Shown one piece after another: positions 56,370 through 64,000 of a stretch of DNA of 64,000 nt (the stretch's first letter is position 1; each line of letters begins with the position of its first letter). A model generated the notes under the pieces. The model saw only the letters and a list, made by a program, of their open reading frames with translations, was not told the origin of the DNA and did not search any database. This DNA is from Crossiella cryophila. Its GTDB lineage: Bacteria > Actinomycetota > Actinomycetes > Mycobacteriales > Pseudonocardiaceae. The translations under genes and the position numbers were made by a program. Where the stretch lies: the NCBI RefSeq assembly GCF_014204915.1, contig NZ_JACHMH010000001.1, forward strand, positions 3,993,501 through 4,057,500. Reading direction: 5' to 3'.

Positions 56370-56842
56370 CGGAGCAGGGAGAGTCCGCCGACGAGCTTGT
56401 CGACGCGGTTGCGGGGACCGACGATGGCGAGCGCGCGGTAGCGGATGTCCTCGGCGTCGGTGGTGGCGAGGGTGTCCTGGTACTCGTCGTAGACGCGGCC
56501 GTTCTGGGCGAGTTCGGACATGTCGGCGATGAGGATGTCCGGGCGGTCCAGGGCCTTGGCGCGGATGCGGGCCAGCGCGGTGGCGTCCGCGGCCAGAATC
56601 GGGCAGCCCAGCCAGGGCAGACCGGGGTGGATGGTGCCGGAACCGTCCTTGGCGTCGGGGCCGAGCACGTTGGGCAGGGCCCGGCCGATCACGGCGCCCA
56701 GGCAGGCGGTGGCGTTGGCGATCAGGCCGGCGGGCAGCTCGGCGTCGACGACCATGACCCACTTGATCCGGGTCTGGCGGGTGGACTGGTCGGTGCGCAG
56801 TTCTTCGGCGACCAGCTCAACTGGCGTGGTAAATGCGGACAT
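56366..56842 (-). CDS. DUF2000 family protein
   Basis: A 158-aa protein. KWVMVVDAELPAGLIANATACLGAVIGR and HPGLPWLGCPILAADATAL are the family pattern; the fold is peptidyl-tRNA-hydrolase-II-like, but no activity is established. It is divergent from an Lrp/AsnC regulator 71 bp away, a pairing common in actinobacteria and proteobacteria, which suggests that Lrp-type control of it is conserved. Confidence 0.88.
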   Translation of the reverse strand: MSAFTTPVELVAEELRTDQSTRQTRIKWVMVVDAELPAGLIANATACLGAVIGRALPNVLGPDAKDGSGTIHPGLPWLGCPILAADATALARIRAKALDRPDILIADMSELAQNGRVYDEYQDTLATTDAEDIRYRALAIVGPRNRVDKLVGGLSLLR

Positions 56843-56913
56843 GGCTCCGGATGCTAGGCGGTTCGGCGGTATGATCGCGATACAATCGAACTTAATTCGG
56901 AGAGACCTCGAAA

Positions 56914-57375
56914 ATGGACAAGCTTGACGAACTTGATCAGGCGTTGCTGCGGGAACTGCAGCGGGATGGTCGGCGCACGAACCGGGAGCTGGCCGCGGCC
57001 ACCGGGGTCTCGCCGTCCACCTCGCTGGAGCGGGTGCGGGGGTTGCGGGAGCGGGGGGTGATCAGCGGGTTCCGGGCCGAGGTGGATCTGGATCGGATCG
57101 GGCGGCCGGTGCAGGCGTTGATCGCGGTACGGCTGCGGCCGCCGTCCCGGCCTCGGATCGAGGCGTTCCGGGAGTGGGTCACGGGGTTGCCGGAGACGGT
57201 GGGGGTGTTTGTGGTGACCGGCGGGGAGGACTTTCTGATTCATGTTGCTGTGCCGGACAACCACAGTTTGTACGCGTTTGTGATTGACCGGCTGACCGAG
57301 CGGGCTGAGGTGGCGGATGTGCGGACGAGCGTGGTGTACGAGCACATTCGCAGCGCGGTAGTGGAGCCCGGCTAG
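56914..57375 (+). CDS. Lrp/AsnC-family transcriptional regulator
   Basis: A 153-aa protein. The N-terminal HTH LDELDQALLRELQRDGRRTN, then RELAAATGVSPSTSLERVRG, is followed by the RAM effector domain (VQALIAVRLRPPSRP, GVFVVTGGEDFLIHVAVPD). GGAGAGACC precedes ATG 56914. It probably binds an amino acid and controls the divergent DUF2000 gene. A hairpin terminator follows at 57441-57470. Confidence 0.94.
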   Translation: MDKLDELDQALLRELQRDGRRTNRELAAATGVSPSTSLERVRGLRERGVISGFRAEVDLDRIGRPVQALIAVRLRPPSRPRIEAFREWVTGLPETVGVFVVTGGEDFLIHVAVPDNHSLYAFVIDRLTERAEVADVRTSVVYEHIRSAVVEPG

Positions 57376-57440
57376 CTTCAAGACCAAGTGCTACCGGCGC
57401 CCTCGCCGAACGGGCAGAAATCAAAGAATCAGGAACCGCC

Positions 57441-57470
57441 CGGCTGGGGTTTGAAAAGCCACCCCAGCCG
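57441..57470. terminator. Hairpin after the Lrp gene
   Basis: CGGCTGGGGT (57441-57450) and ACCCCAGCCG (57461-57470) are perfectly complementary with a 10-base A-rich loop. The first member of a GGCCAACAC repeat cluster begins 16 bp later, and another CGGGCTGGGGT copy (57540-57550) lies at the cluster's centre. Confidence 0.6.
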
Positions 57471-57485
57471 CCCGTGTTCGGACTC

Positions 57486-57655
57486 CGCCAACACCCCGTC
57501 CCAAAACGGCCAACACCCCGTACCAGAACGGCCAACACGCGGGCTGGGGTTCCAACCTCCCGGCGTGTTGGCCGTTGTCGTACGGTGTGTTGGCCGAACT
57601 GGACGGTGTGTTGGCCGTTGTTGTACGGCACGTTGGCTGTTGTTGTACGCGGCCC
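57486..57655. repeat. GGCCAACAC repeat cluster 1 (two converging arrays)
   Basis: Three units in plus orientation (CGCCAACACCCCGTC..., GGCCAACACCCCGTACCAGAAC, GGCCAACACG) are followed by a centre of about 22 bp (GGCTGGGGTTCCAACC) and then four units in minus orientation (GTGTTGGCCGTTGTCGTACG, GTGTTGGCCGAACTGGACG, GTGTTGGCCGTTGTTGTACG, CGTTGGCTGTTGTTGTACG). The period is 21-22 bp. The whole lies between the Lrp and glyoxalase genes and could fold as a long hairpin. Confidence 0.8.
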
Positions 57656-57664
57656 GGCCGGTGG

Positions 57665-58108
57665 TCAGTTGATGTCGAACTCGTTGCCTTCGGGGTCCTG
57701 CATGGCGACCGCGTAGTGGTCGATTCCGTCCTGGTGCAGCACGTTGGTGATGGTGGCGCCCAGGTCGACCAGGCGGTTGGCTTCGGTGTTCACGCGGGTC
57801 TTGCGGGTCTCGATGGGGTCTGTTCGGGGGCCGCTGGCGTGGATGTCGATGTGTAGGCGGTTCTTGACGGACTTCGGGTCCTGGACGAGTTGGAACCAGA
57901 TGGCTGGGCCGTGGCCCTGGGGGTCGCTGATTCGGTCCGCGGCGCCGGTCAGTGCTTCTTCGGGCAGGCCCAGGTCGCGGTAGTAGTCGTCCCAGGTGGT
58001 GAAGCCCGCTGGGGGTGGCGCTGGTTCGTAGCCCAGGGCGGCGGCCCAGAAGTGGGCCTGGCGGTTGGGGTCGGCGCAGTCGATCACCAACTGGTAGCGG
58101 ACGGACAT
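57665..58108 (-). CDS. VOC-superfamily (glyoxalase-like) protein
   Basis: A 147-aa protein. GGGAAGGGA precedes ATG 58108. YQLVIDCADPNRQAHFWAAALGY and the C-terminal AVAMQDPEGNEFDIN are the typical repeat ends of the actinobacterial glyoxalase_6 type; RLHIDIHASG carries the second-half metal-site region. The function is unknown; relatives include antibiotic-resistance and isomerase proteins. It is flanked on both sides by GGCCAACAC repeat clusters. Confidence 0.92.
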   Translation of the reverse strand: MSVRYQLVIDCADPNRQAHFWAAALGYEPAPPPAGFTTWDDYYRDLGLPEEALTGAADRISDPQGHGPAIWFQLVQDPKSVKNRLHIDIHASGPRTDPIETRKTRVNTEANRLVDLGATITNVLHQDGIDHYAVAMQDPEGNEFDIN

Positions 58109-58130
58109 CAAGATCCCTTCCCAGCACCCT

Positions 58131-58180
58131 GGACGGTGTGTTGGCCGTTGTTGTACAGCATGTTGGCCGTTGTGGGACGG
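58131..58180. repeat. GGCCAACAC repeat cluster 2
   Basis: Two minus-orientation units, GGTGTGTTGGCCGTTGTTGTA and CATGTTGGCCGTTGTGGGACG, with 22-bp spacing, fill the gap between the glyoxalase start and the glycosidase stop. Confidence 0.75.
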
Positions 58181-58182
58181 GG

Positions 58183-60264
58183 CTAGGGGGTTCGCCAGGA
58201 TTGGAAGGCGGTCAGGCCGAAGGTGGTGCCTGGTTTGGGTTTGGCGAGGACGCGTAGGGCTGTGGTTTCCAGGGTGGGGAAGGTTATCCGGGTCAGGTCG
58301 TTGCCTTTGGGGGTGGGGTGGGATTGGGGTTGGCCGGGGACTTCGGTCCAGGTGCCGTTGGGGAGTTTGTGTTGCAGGGAGAAGGTTTGTGGGGGTTGGA
58401 CGCCGCCCTTGTCGTCGTAGAAGTAGAGGCGGATGTCGTTGACAGGGGTTGGGCGGCCGAAGTCGATGGCCAGCCAGTCCTCGTGGTTGGGCGAGCGGTA
58501 GGTGGTCCAGCGGGTGTTGGGGATGTCCAGGAAGTGGTTTTGGCCGTCGGTGGCCTTGCTGGGGGCGTCGCCGGGGTTGGCGTAGGAGGCGGTGGCTTGG
58601 GGGAAGCCCTGGGCTGAGGGGTTGGCCGCGTCGTCGATCTGGTGGGGGAGGGGGCGGTGGGGGGCGTCCGGGACTGGGACGCGCAGGGGGCCTGGGGTGG
58701 GGCGGGTGGCTACCTGTTTGCCGTCCAGGTAGACGCGGAAGCCTTTGCCCTGGTTGTACTTTGTGCCGTCCTGGTCCCAGAGAACGGTGAGGTTGCGGCC
58801 GTGGTAGGGGAGGTTCTCCAGGGCGAAGTGGGTCCAGGTGGTGGGGGTCAGGGGGTGGATCAGGACTGTGGCGTCTGGTTGGGGGCGGATGCCCAGCAGG
58901 CCGGAGAGGACCAGGTCTGTGTAGGTGGAGTGGTTGTAGTCCTGGCTGTGGCCTGGGGTGTCGTACATCCATTGTGGACGGTCTGGGTGGTGGGCCTCGG
59001 CCACGTGGGGGCGGCCGTTCTTGTACTGGGTCTGGGCGTAGCGGCGGAGTGCGGTGTAGTAGGTGTTCTTGTCCACATAGGACTGGGGTGGGTAGTCGAT
59101 GAGTTGGTTGGCCAGGGCCGTCAGGGTTTGGCTGGTGGCGTAGGGCCAGCTGGGGCCGTCCCAGCGGCAGCAGCCCTTTTCCGCTTCGTGCATGAACCAG
59201 GGGCTGCGGCGTTCCACCGTGGGTGGGCCGTAGGGGGCGTCGAAGCCTTGCGGGTCGGTGAGTTGGGACCAGGCCGCGGCGTTGGTGGCGGGGGCGGTGT
59301 GGAAGGCCCAGGGGACGAAGCCGATTTGCTCGCGGTCGACGATTTTGGCGTGGGTGGGGTTGTTGTCGCGCATCACGTGTTTGTAGAAGGTGGATTGGGG
59401 GTCCCAGAGCCACTTCTGTTGGGCTTCGGAGAGGTCTTTTGCCCGTTGGGTGAAGTAGGCGGCTGCGGTGTGGTCGCCGGTGCGGCGGGACAGGGTGGCG
59501 ATGGCTCGTGCGTCGGCGATCTGGTAGGTGTTCAGGGTGGGGCGGTAGCCATCGCCGCCGTGGTACGGGTCGGGGCTTTGGTAGGAGCTGGCGGTGTACT
59601 CCATGGCGTCCCACACCGGGGTTTGCCAGTACAGGCCGGTGGTGGTGTCGAGTTGGGGAGACCAACGGTCCCAGTGCCTGCGCAACTCGGGGAGCAGGTT
59701 GGTGGCGAAGCGCCAGTCGCCGGTGATCTTGGCTCTGGCCACGGTCGCGTCGGCCAGCCAACTGGAGTACTGGTGCGCCCAGTCGGTGGTGTTCTTGTTC
59801 AGGAACTCGGTGGCGGGCTTGGGGCCCGCGCCGTTGCCGCGCAACCAGTAGCGCAGGTAGTCGTCCAGGTAGCGGGTGTCGCGCAGCCAGCGGCCCTCGT
59901 ACACGTGGTGGCCCGCGGCGGCCACGATGCCGCCGCTGGGGGCGGAATAGCCGACCGGGCCGAGGAACTCGCTGACGATCCACCCCTCGCGCGGGCCGGT
60001 GTACTTCAGCGCCTCCTGGTAGACCTTCCAGCGGTAGTAGTAGATCTCCTGCACCTGGGCATCCGGCAGGTCCACGAACGGGATGTTCGCCTTGAACCAG
60101 CCCGGTTCCGGCAGGTCGCCGAGCAGGCGGTCCTGGTCCAGGAAACGCGTGCCCGCCCCGACCGCCGGGTAGGGACCGGCGTTCGGGGCGGCGTGGCCGG
60201 GCAGTGGGGTGAGGCCGAGGGCGGTGCACAGCGTCAGGAACAGCGCGGCTATCCGGCGTGGCAT
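58183..60264 (-). CDS. Secreted (alpha/alpha)6-barrel glycosidase with C-terminal discoidin-like domain
   Basis: A 693-aa protein starting MPRRIAALFLTLCTALG; a signal peptide covers about 1-25. Residues 30-480 look like an (alpha/alpha)6 toroid of the GH63/MGH1-like type (IYYYRWKVYQEALKYTG, DDYLRYWLRGNG, WQTPVWDAMEYTASS, RWDGPSWPYATSQTL, HSQDYNHSTYTDLVL). The last 150 residues form an F5/8 (discoidin) carbohydrate-binding domain (WTTYRSPNHEDWLAIDFG). The substrate is unknown. It follows an MFS gene by 11 bp on the same strand and is probably co-transcribed with it. Confidence 0.82.
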   Translation of the reverse strand: MPRRIAALFLTLCTALGLTPLPGHAAPNAGPYPAVGAGTRFLDQDRLLGDLPEPGWFKANIPFVDLPDAQVQEIYYYRWKVYQEALKYTGPREGWIVSEFLGPVGYSAPSGGIVAAAGHHVYEGRWLRDTRYLDDYLRYWLRGNGAGPKPATEFLNKNTTDWAHQYSSWLADATVARAKITGDWRFATNLLPELRRHWDRWSPQLDTTTGLYWQTPVWDAMEYTASSYQSPDPYHGGDGYRPTLNTYQIADARAIATLSRRTGDHTAAAYFTQRAKDLSEAQQKWLWDPQSTFYKHVMRDNNPTHAKIVDREQIGFVPWAFHTAPATNAAAWSQLTDPQGFDAPYGPPTVERRSPWFMHEAEKGCCRWDGPSWPYATSQTLTALANQLIDYPPQSYVDKNTYYTALRRYAQTQYKNGRPHVAEAHHPDRPQWMYDTPGHSQDYNHSTYTDLVLSGLLGIRPQPDATVLIHPLTPTTWTHFALENLPYHGRNLTVLWDQDGTKYNQGKGFRVYLDGKQVATRPTPGPLRVPVPDAPHRPLPHQIDDAANPSAQGFPQATASYANPGDAPSKATDGQNHFLDIPNTRWTTYRSPNHEDWLAIDFGRPTPVNDIRLYFYDDKGGVQPPQTFSLQHKLPNGTWTEVPGQPQSHPTPKGNDLTRITFPTLETTALRVLAKPKPGTTFGLTAFQSWRTP

Positions 60265-60275
60265 GGCATCGAGTG

Positions 60276-61451
60276 TTACCGGGAACCGGTGCGGGCTGGG
60301 TCGTTGTGGCCGACAACGGTCAGCTCCGGCTCGGGCAGCCGCCGCCCCAGCAGCCAGGCCGCGGCGGGCAGGATCGCCAGGCAGGCCAGGGTGAGTTGCA
60401 GCGAGGTGGCGTCGGCGAGCAGGCCCAGCAGTGGCGCGAACACGCCGCCCGCGCTGACCGCCAGGCCCAGGGTGACGCCGCTGGCGGTGCCGATCCGGTT
60501 CGGCAGGTAGTCCTGGCCCAGCGTGACGTGCAGGGAGAACGGCACCGAGAAGGCGATGGCGGTGGCCGCGATGAACAGGTACAGCGCCGGACCCGGCACC
60601 AGCGCCAGGCCGAGCAGGGCGGGAACCGCTGCCGCGTAGGAGATCCACAGCACCCGGACCCGGCCCCAGCGGCGGGCCAGCCTGCCGCCGAGCATGGTGC
60701 CCACCGCGCCCGCGGCGTAGAGCACGAACAACGCGGCCGCACTCGCCGTGGCACTGGCGTGCACCCGCTGCTGGACGAACAGGCCGAGGAAGGTGCTCAG
60801 GCCGATGTAGCCGATCGAGCGGACCACGATCACCGCGGACAGGGTGCGGAAGGCAGGCCAGTTGTCCTTGCCGGGCTTGGACTTGCGTGCGCCGGGGGCA
60901 GGGGAGTGCTTGCCCAGCAGGGGGAGGGTGGCGAACAGGCCGATTGTGGTGAGGATCAGGAGGAGCGGGGCCGCTTGCAGGCCGCCGAGGGCGAGTACCG
61001 GCGCGGCGAGTACGGGGGCCAGGGCGAAGCCGATGTTGCCGCCGACGGAGAAGGTGCTCATGCCGACCGGGTCGCCGCCGGTGACCGCGCGGGCCAGCCG
61101 GGCCGCTTCCGGGTGGTAGGCGGCCACGCCAAGGCCGCTGAGCGCGACCGCGGCGAAGGTCAGCGGGTAGCTCTCCACCAGGCCGGCCAGTGCGATGCCC
61201 AGCCCGGCCAGTACCAGGCCGATCGGGGCCAGCCAGGGCAGCGGGCGGCGGTCGGTCCACAGGCCGAACAGCGGTTGCGCCACCGAGGACAGCAGGCTGG
61301 CGGCCAGTGCCAGGCCGGACACCGCGACGTAGCCGTAACCGCGCTCGGCCACCAGGAACGGCACCAGCACCGGCACCGCGCCCTGGAACAGGTCGACACT
61401 GCCGTGCCCGACCGCCAGCAGCAGCGTGGGCACTCGTCGTGAGGTCTGCAT
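60276..61451 (-). CDS. MFS transporter, fosmidomycin-resistance (Fsr) type
   Basis: A 391-aa membrane protein with 12 segments. TLLLAVGHGSVDLFQGAVPVLVPF and GLGVAAYHPEAARLA are the Fsr-group signatures; the family exports drugs or sugars. ATG 61451 starts MQTSRRVPT. It is divergent from an AraC regulator 54 bp away, its likely controller, and lies upstream of the secreted glycosidase in one transcription unit. Transport of a product of that enzyme is a possible alternative to drug export. Confidence 0.9.
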   Translation of the reverse strand: MQTSRRVPTLLLAVGHGSVDLFQGAVPVLVPFLVAERGYGYVAVSGLALAASLLSSVAQPLFGLWTDRRPLPWLAPIGLVLAGLGIALAGLVESYPLTFAAVALSGLGVAAYHPEAARLARAVTGGDPVGMSTFSVGGNIGFALAPVLAAPVLALGGLQAAPLLLILTTIGLFATLPLLGKHSPAPGARKSKPGKDNWPAFRTLSAVIVVRSIGYIGLSTFLGLFVQQRVHASATASAAALFVLYAAGAVGTMLGGRLARRWGRVRVLWISYAAAVPALLGLALVPGPALYLFIAATAIAFSVPFSLHVTLGQDYLPNRIGTASGVTLGLAVSAGGVFAPLLGLLADATSLQLTLACLAILPAAAWLLGRRLPEPELTVVGHNDPARTGSR

Positions 61452-61505
61452 GGGTTCCAGGCTGCTCCTGGGCTGGACGGCGTGCTTCCGGTAAACTGCC
61501 AGACA

Positions 61506-62240
61506 ATGTCGAAATCCCGCCACATGCCGGTGGCGCCCACCACACACAAGGAACTGGCCGCTGGGTCGGGCATCGACGCGCACCGGCACGACGACAACCA
61601 GATCCTCTACGCCGCCACCGGGGTGCTCGCGGTGCGCACGGACGCGGGCCGCTGGCTGGCCCCGGCGACCAAGGCGCTGTGGGTGCCCGCCGGGGTGACC
61701 CACGAGCACCGGGCCTACGGGCGGATCGAACTGCACCTGATCGGCCTGCCGCTCACCCAGAACCCGCTCGGTCTGGACCACCCGGCGGTGCTCGCGGTCG
61801 GGCCGCTGCTGCGTGAGCTGATCATCGGCTACACCGCCTACGGCGACCGGGACACCCCGGAGCGGCGGCGGCTGCTGACCGTGCTGCTGGACCAGTTGCG
61901 GCAGTCCCCACAGGAGCCGATCCGGCTGCCCGCGGCCCGGGATCCGCGGCTGGCCGCGGTGTGCGCGCGGCTGGACGCGGATCCGGCGGACGGGCGCACG
62001 CTGGGCGAGTTCGGGGTGGAGTTCGGCGCGAGCGAACGCACGCTGTCCCGGCTGTGCCGGGCCGAGCTGGGCATGTCGTTCCCGCAGTGGCGGACCCAGC
62101 TGCGGTTGCAGCACGCGTTGATCCTGCTGGCCGAGGACCTGCCGGTGACCACGGTGGCGCACCGCTGCGGCTGGGCCACGCCGAGTGCGTTCATCGACGT
62201 CTTCCGCCGCGCCTTCGGCCGCACCCCGGGCCGGGTCTAG
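61506..62240 (+). CDS. AraC-family transcriptional regulator with cupin sensor domain
   Basis: A 244-aa protein. The N-terminal cupin has HRHDDNQILYAATGVL and LWVPAGVTHEHRAYG. The C-terminal AraC HTH pair reads LGEFGVEFGASERTLSRLCR, then FPQWRTQLRLQHALILLAED and VAHRCGWATPSAFIDVFRRAFG. It is divergent from the Fsr-type MFS gene. Repeat cluster 3 follows the stop. Confidence 0.94.
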   Translation: MSKSRHMPVAPTTHKELAAGSGIDAHRHDDNQILYAATGVLAVRTDAGRWLAPATKALWVPAGVTHEHRAYGRIELHLIGLPLTQNPLGLDHPAVLAVGPLLRELIIGYTAYGDRDTPERRRLLTVLLDQLRQSPQEPIRLPAARDPRLAAVCARLDADPADGRTLGEFGVEFGASERTLSRLCRAELGMSFPQWRTQLRLQHALILLAEDLPVTTVAHRCGWATPSAFIDVFRRAFGRTPGRV

Positions 62241-62275
62241 GCATGTGGCCAGCGGCCCGGTCCGTATCCCGCCCG

Positions 62276-62400
62276 CGTGTTGGCCGTTGTCGTACACAGT
62301 CTTGGCCGAACTGGTACACCCATCCGGCCAACACACCGTCCATAACGGCCAACACACCGTCCAGTTCGGCCAACACACCGTACGAGAACGGCCAACACGG
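62276..62400. repeat. GGCCAACAC repeat cluster 3 (two arrays in opposite orientation)
   Basis: GTGTTGGCCGTTGTCGTACA and GTCTTGGCCGAACTGGTACA (minus orientation) precede a short centre (CCCATCC). Four plus-orientation units follow: GGCCAACACACCGTCCATAAC, GGCCAACACACCGTCCAGTTC, GGCCAACACACCGTACGAGAA(C) and GGCCAACACGG. The period is 21-22 bp. It lies between the convergent AraC and ipdC genes. Confidence 0.8.
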
Positions 62401-62428
62401 TGGCGGGTGGGTGCTTCTGGCCGCTTGG

Positions 62429-63478
62429 TCAGCCGGGGTTGTTGCGACGTAACACCTCTTCGGCTTCGGCGACCAGGCGTTCGATGAGTTGTGCGCAGGT
62501 GGGCAGGTCGTCGAGCAGGCCGACCACCTGGCCGGAGGCGAGCACCCCGGCGGCGGGGTCGCCCTGGACGAGACCGGCGCGTAGGAGCATGGGGGTGTTG
62601 GCGGCCATGATGGTCTGTGCCCAGCTCAGTTTCTTGTTGTGGCGCAGGGCGAAACCCTCGCGGATCAGGGTGGTCCATGGCTGGCCGGTCAGGCGGCGGA
62701 AGCGGCGGGCGTTGGCCAGGGCGCGGAGCAGACCGCGCAGGTTTCCGTTGTGCTCCAGGCGGTCCACCAATTCGGTGCGCAGCACGCGGTGCGGCAGGCC
62801 GTCTACCTTGTGCGTCACCACCGTGCCGTTGAGGTCGTGCGCCAGGTAGCGCTGCTTGACCGCGTCCGGGACCGGGCTTTCCCGGGTGAGCAGGAAGCGG
62901 GTGCCCATGGCGATCCCGGCCGCGCCGTAGCAGAGCGCGGCGGCCAGGCCGCGGCCGTCGAAGAAGCCGCCCGCGGCGATCACCGGCAGGTCCACCGCGT
63001 CCACCACCGCGGGCAGCAGCAGGGTGGTGGCGATGCCGCCGGTGTGCCCGCCGCCCTCGTTGCCCTGCACCAGCACCGCGTCCGCGCCCCAGTCCGCGAC
63101 CTTGCGGGCGTGCCGGGCCGCGCCCACCGACGGGATCACCACGATCCCGGCCGCCTTGAGCCTGGTGATCAGTTCGGGTTTGGGGGCCAGGGCGAAGGAA
63201 GCGACCCGGACCTGTTCGCGGATCAGCAGATCCACCCGCTCGGCCGCGTCGTGCGCGTCGGCGCGCAGGTTGACACCGAACGGGTTTGTGGTGCGGGAGC
63301 GGGTTTCCCGGATCGCGTGCTCAAGCTCGGCGAAGGTCATGGTGGCCGAGGCGAGGATGCCCAGGCCGCCCGCGTTGGCGGTGGCCGAGACCAGCCGCGG
63401 ACCGGCCACCCAGCCCATCCCGGTCTGCACCACCGGATGTCGCACGCCGACCAGGCGGGTGAGCGCGGTGTCCATCAC
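62429..63478 (-). CDS. ipdC: IpdC-like flavin-dependent oxidoreductase (nitronate-monooxygenase fold)
   Basis: A 349-aa TIM-barrel flavoprotein. HPVVQTGMGWVAGPRLVSATANAGGLGIL, VLVQGNEGGGHTGG (FMN phosphate) and VIAAGGFFDGRGLAAALCYGAAGIAMGTRFL match the 2-nitropropane-dioxygenase family. It overlaps ipdB (GTGA at 63475-63478). In mycobacteria and rhodococci the gene following ipdB is IpdC, which acts on CoA-linked steroid C/D-ring intermediates. That assignment rests on synteny; taken alone it would be called nitronate monooxygenase. Confidence 0.83.
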   Translation of the reverse strand: MMDTALTRLVGVRHPVVQTGMGWVAGPRLVSATANAGGLGILASATMTFAELEHAIRETRSRTTNPFGVNLRADAHDAAERVDLLIREQVRVASFALAPKPELITRLKAAGIVVIPSVGAARHARKVADWGADAVLVQGNEGGGHTGGIATTLLLPAVVDAVDLPVIAAGGFFDGRGLAAALCYGAAGIAMGTRFLLTRESPVPDAVKQRYLAHDLNGTVVTHKVDGLPHRVLRTELVDRLEHNGNLRGLLRALANARRFRRLTGQPWTTLIREGFALRHNKKLSWAQTIMAANTPMLLRAGLVQGDPAAGVLASGQVVGLLDDLPTCAQLIERLVAEAEEVLRRNNPG

Positions 63479-64000
63479 GGCACCTCGCGGTCACGCCGGG
63501 CCTGCGGATCCAGTTGCCGGATCAGCGCCAGCTCCCGCTCACCCGGTTGCCGGGTCTCGGTGTGACCGTTGGTGTGCAACGGGAATCCGGTCTGAGCCAG
63601 GACCTCCTCGACGGTGACGCCGGGGTGCACCGAGCGCAGTCGCAGGGTGCCGTCCGGGCCGGTGAGGTCGAGCACCGCCAGGTTGGTGACCACCCGGTGC
63701 AGGTCGTGGAAGCGGCCGGGATCGCGGTCGGTGCCCACCCCGGAGACCAGGTCCACGGCCGGGACGAACACGCGTTTGCTGTGCCGCGGCACCCAGTAGC
63801 TGGTGCGGTGGTTGACCGTGTTGCCGGGGGCGCCGCGCACGCCGAGCAGCTGGCGGACGGGTTGCTCGTGCGGGCCGATGCAGGAGATGTTCTGGTTGCC
63901 GTGCCGGTCGATCTGGTTCGCGCCCATGATCACGTGCCGGCGGCCGTGCGCGACCACGTCGAAGACCTGGCGGTAGGGCAGCCAGCCCTCGGCGGGCGCG
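63475..64000 (-). CDS. ipdB: IpdB, CoA-transferase-like beta subunit of steroid ring hydrolase (5' end outside window)
   Basis: The frame is open through the right edge; 175 C-terminal residues are visible. GWLPYRQVFDVVAHGRRHVI, MGANQIDRHGNQNISCIG and QLLGVRGAPGNTVNHRTSYWVPRHSKRVF are closely characteristic of IpdB. IpdAB is a CoA-transferase-fold hydrolase that opens the last steroid ring (COCHEA-CoA) in cholesterol catabolism. ipdA and other steroid genes are expected just beyond base 64000. The stop overlaps the ipdC start. Confidence 0.9.
   Translation of the reverse strand, partial: APAEGWLPYRQVFDVVAHGRRHVIMGANQIDRHGNQNISCIGPHEQPVRQLLGVRGAPGNTVNHRTSYWVPRHSKRVFVPAVDLVSGVGTDRDPGRFHDLHRVVTNLAVLDLTGPDGTLRLRSVHPGVTVEEVLAQTGFPLHTNGHTETRQPGERELALIRQLDPQARRDREVP

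Noticed and set aside
57486-62400. GGCCAACAC repeat arrays as CRISPR
   Set aside because: Units are only 21-22 bp apart, both orientations occur in one cluster, there are no unique spacers of about 30 bp and no cas genes.

Overview
The window reads as actinobacterial chromosome. It has very high G+C with third positions almost all G or C, frequent GTG starts, many 1-4 base start/stop overlaps, F420-type luciferase-like oxidoreductases, and a steroid-degradation pair (ipdB-ipdC) at the right edge. A member of the Pseudonocardiaceae, for example a Crossiella-like organism, is my inference; no rRNA or other taxonomic marker is present. I found no tRNA, rRNA, CRISPR array, prophage or complete insertion sequence.

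1-15.7 kb is a defence-type island. On the minus strand a three-gene operon encodes a PD-(D/E)xK protein, a DinG/XPD-like helicase and the N-terminal 294 residues of what should be a PIWI-RE Argonaute-like protein, cut by the window start. This matches the known pPIWI-RE three-gene layout. Divergent from it is a tightly coupled two-gene unit: a SEFIR (TIR-like) protein and a caspase-like protease fused to a Ski2/Hel308-type helicase. This is the best candidate in the window for an undescribed conflict system. An unknown 336-aa protein and two NB-ARC/TPR STAND proteins follow. 15.7-17.0 kb is mostly non-coding, with gene remnants and an inverted repeat.

17-33 kb holds an Rsm22-family methyltransferase, an azoreductase with its divergent MarR regulator, an HxlR regulator opposite an imine-reductase-like enzyme, an aldo/keto reductase, a class A penicillin-binding protein, a large LuxR-type ATPase regulator and a third NB-ARC/TPR protein. 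Two long, strand-asymmetric, C-rich blocks without convincing genes (24.2-25.1 and 31.6-32.9 kb) each end next to a nearly identical 72-bp element.

33-44.5 kb carries an IclR regulator divergent from an aromatic-acid-type MFS transporter, two methyltransferases, a secreted cupin, a secreted GH3 beta-glucosidase with a LacI/CebR-like operator, TetR and MarR regulators, a luciferase-like oxidoreductase, a small acetyltransferase and a pirin.

44.5-53.1 kb is one sugar-uptake operon preceded by a 190-bp imperfect palindrome: regulator, lipoprotein binding protein, two permeases, ATPase, AXE1-type esterase, an AXE1-like paralogue without its nucleophile, and a SelA-like PLP enzyme. All junctions but one overlap. 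It probably imports an acetylated (amino) sugar and begins its breakdown.

53-64 kb contains divergent regulator/enzyme pairs (LysR/LLM oxidoreductase, TetR/SDR, Lrp/DUF2000, AraC/MFS), a glyoxalase-like protein, a secreted (alpha/alpha)6 glycosidase and ipdC-ipdB. Three intergenic clusters of a 21-22-bp GGCCAACAC repeat, arranged in converging inverted blocks, punctuate this stretch.
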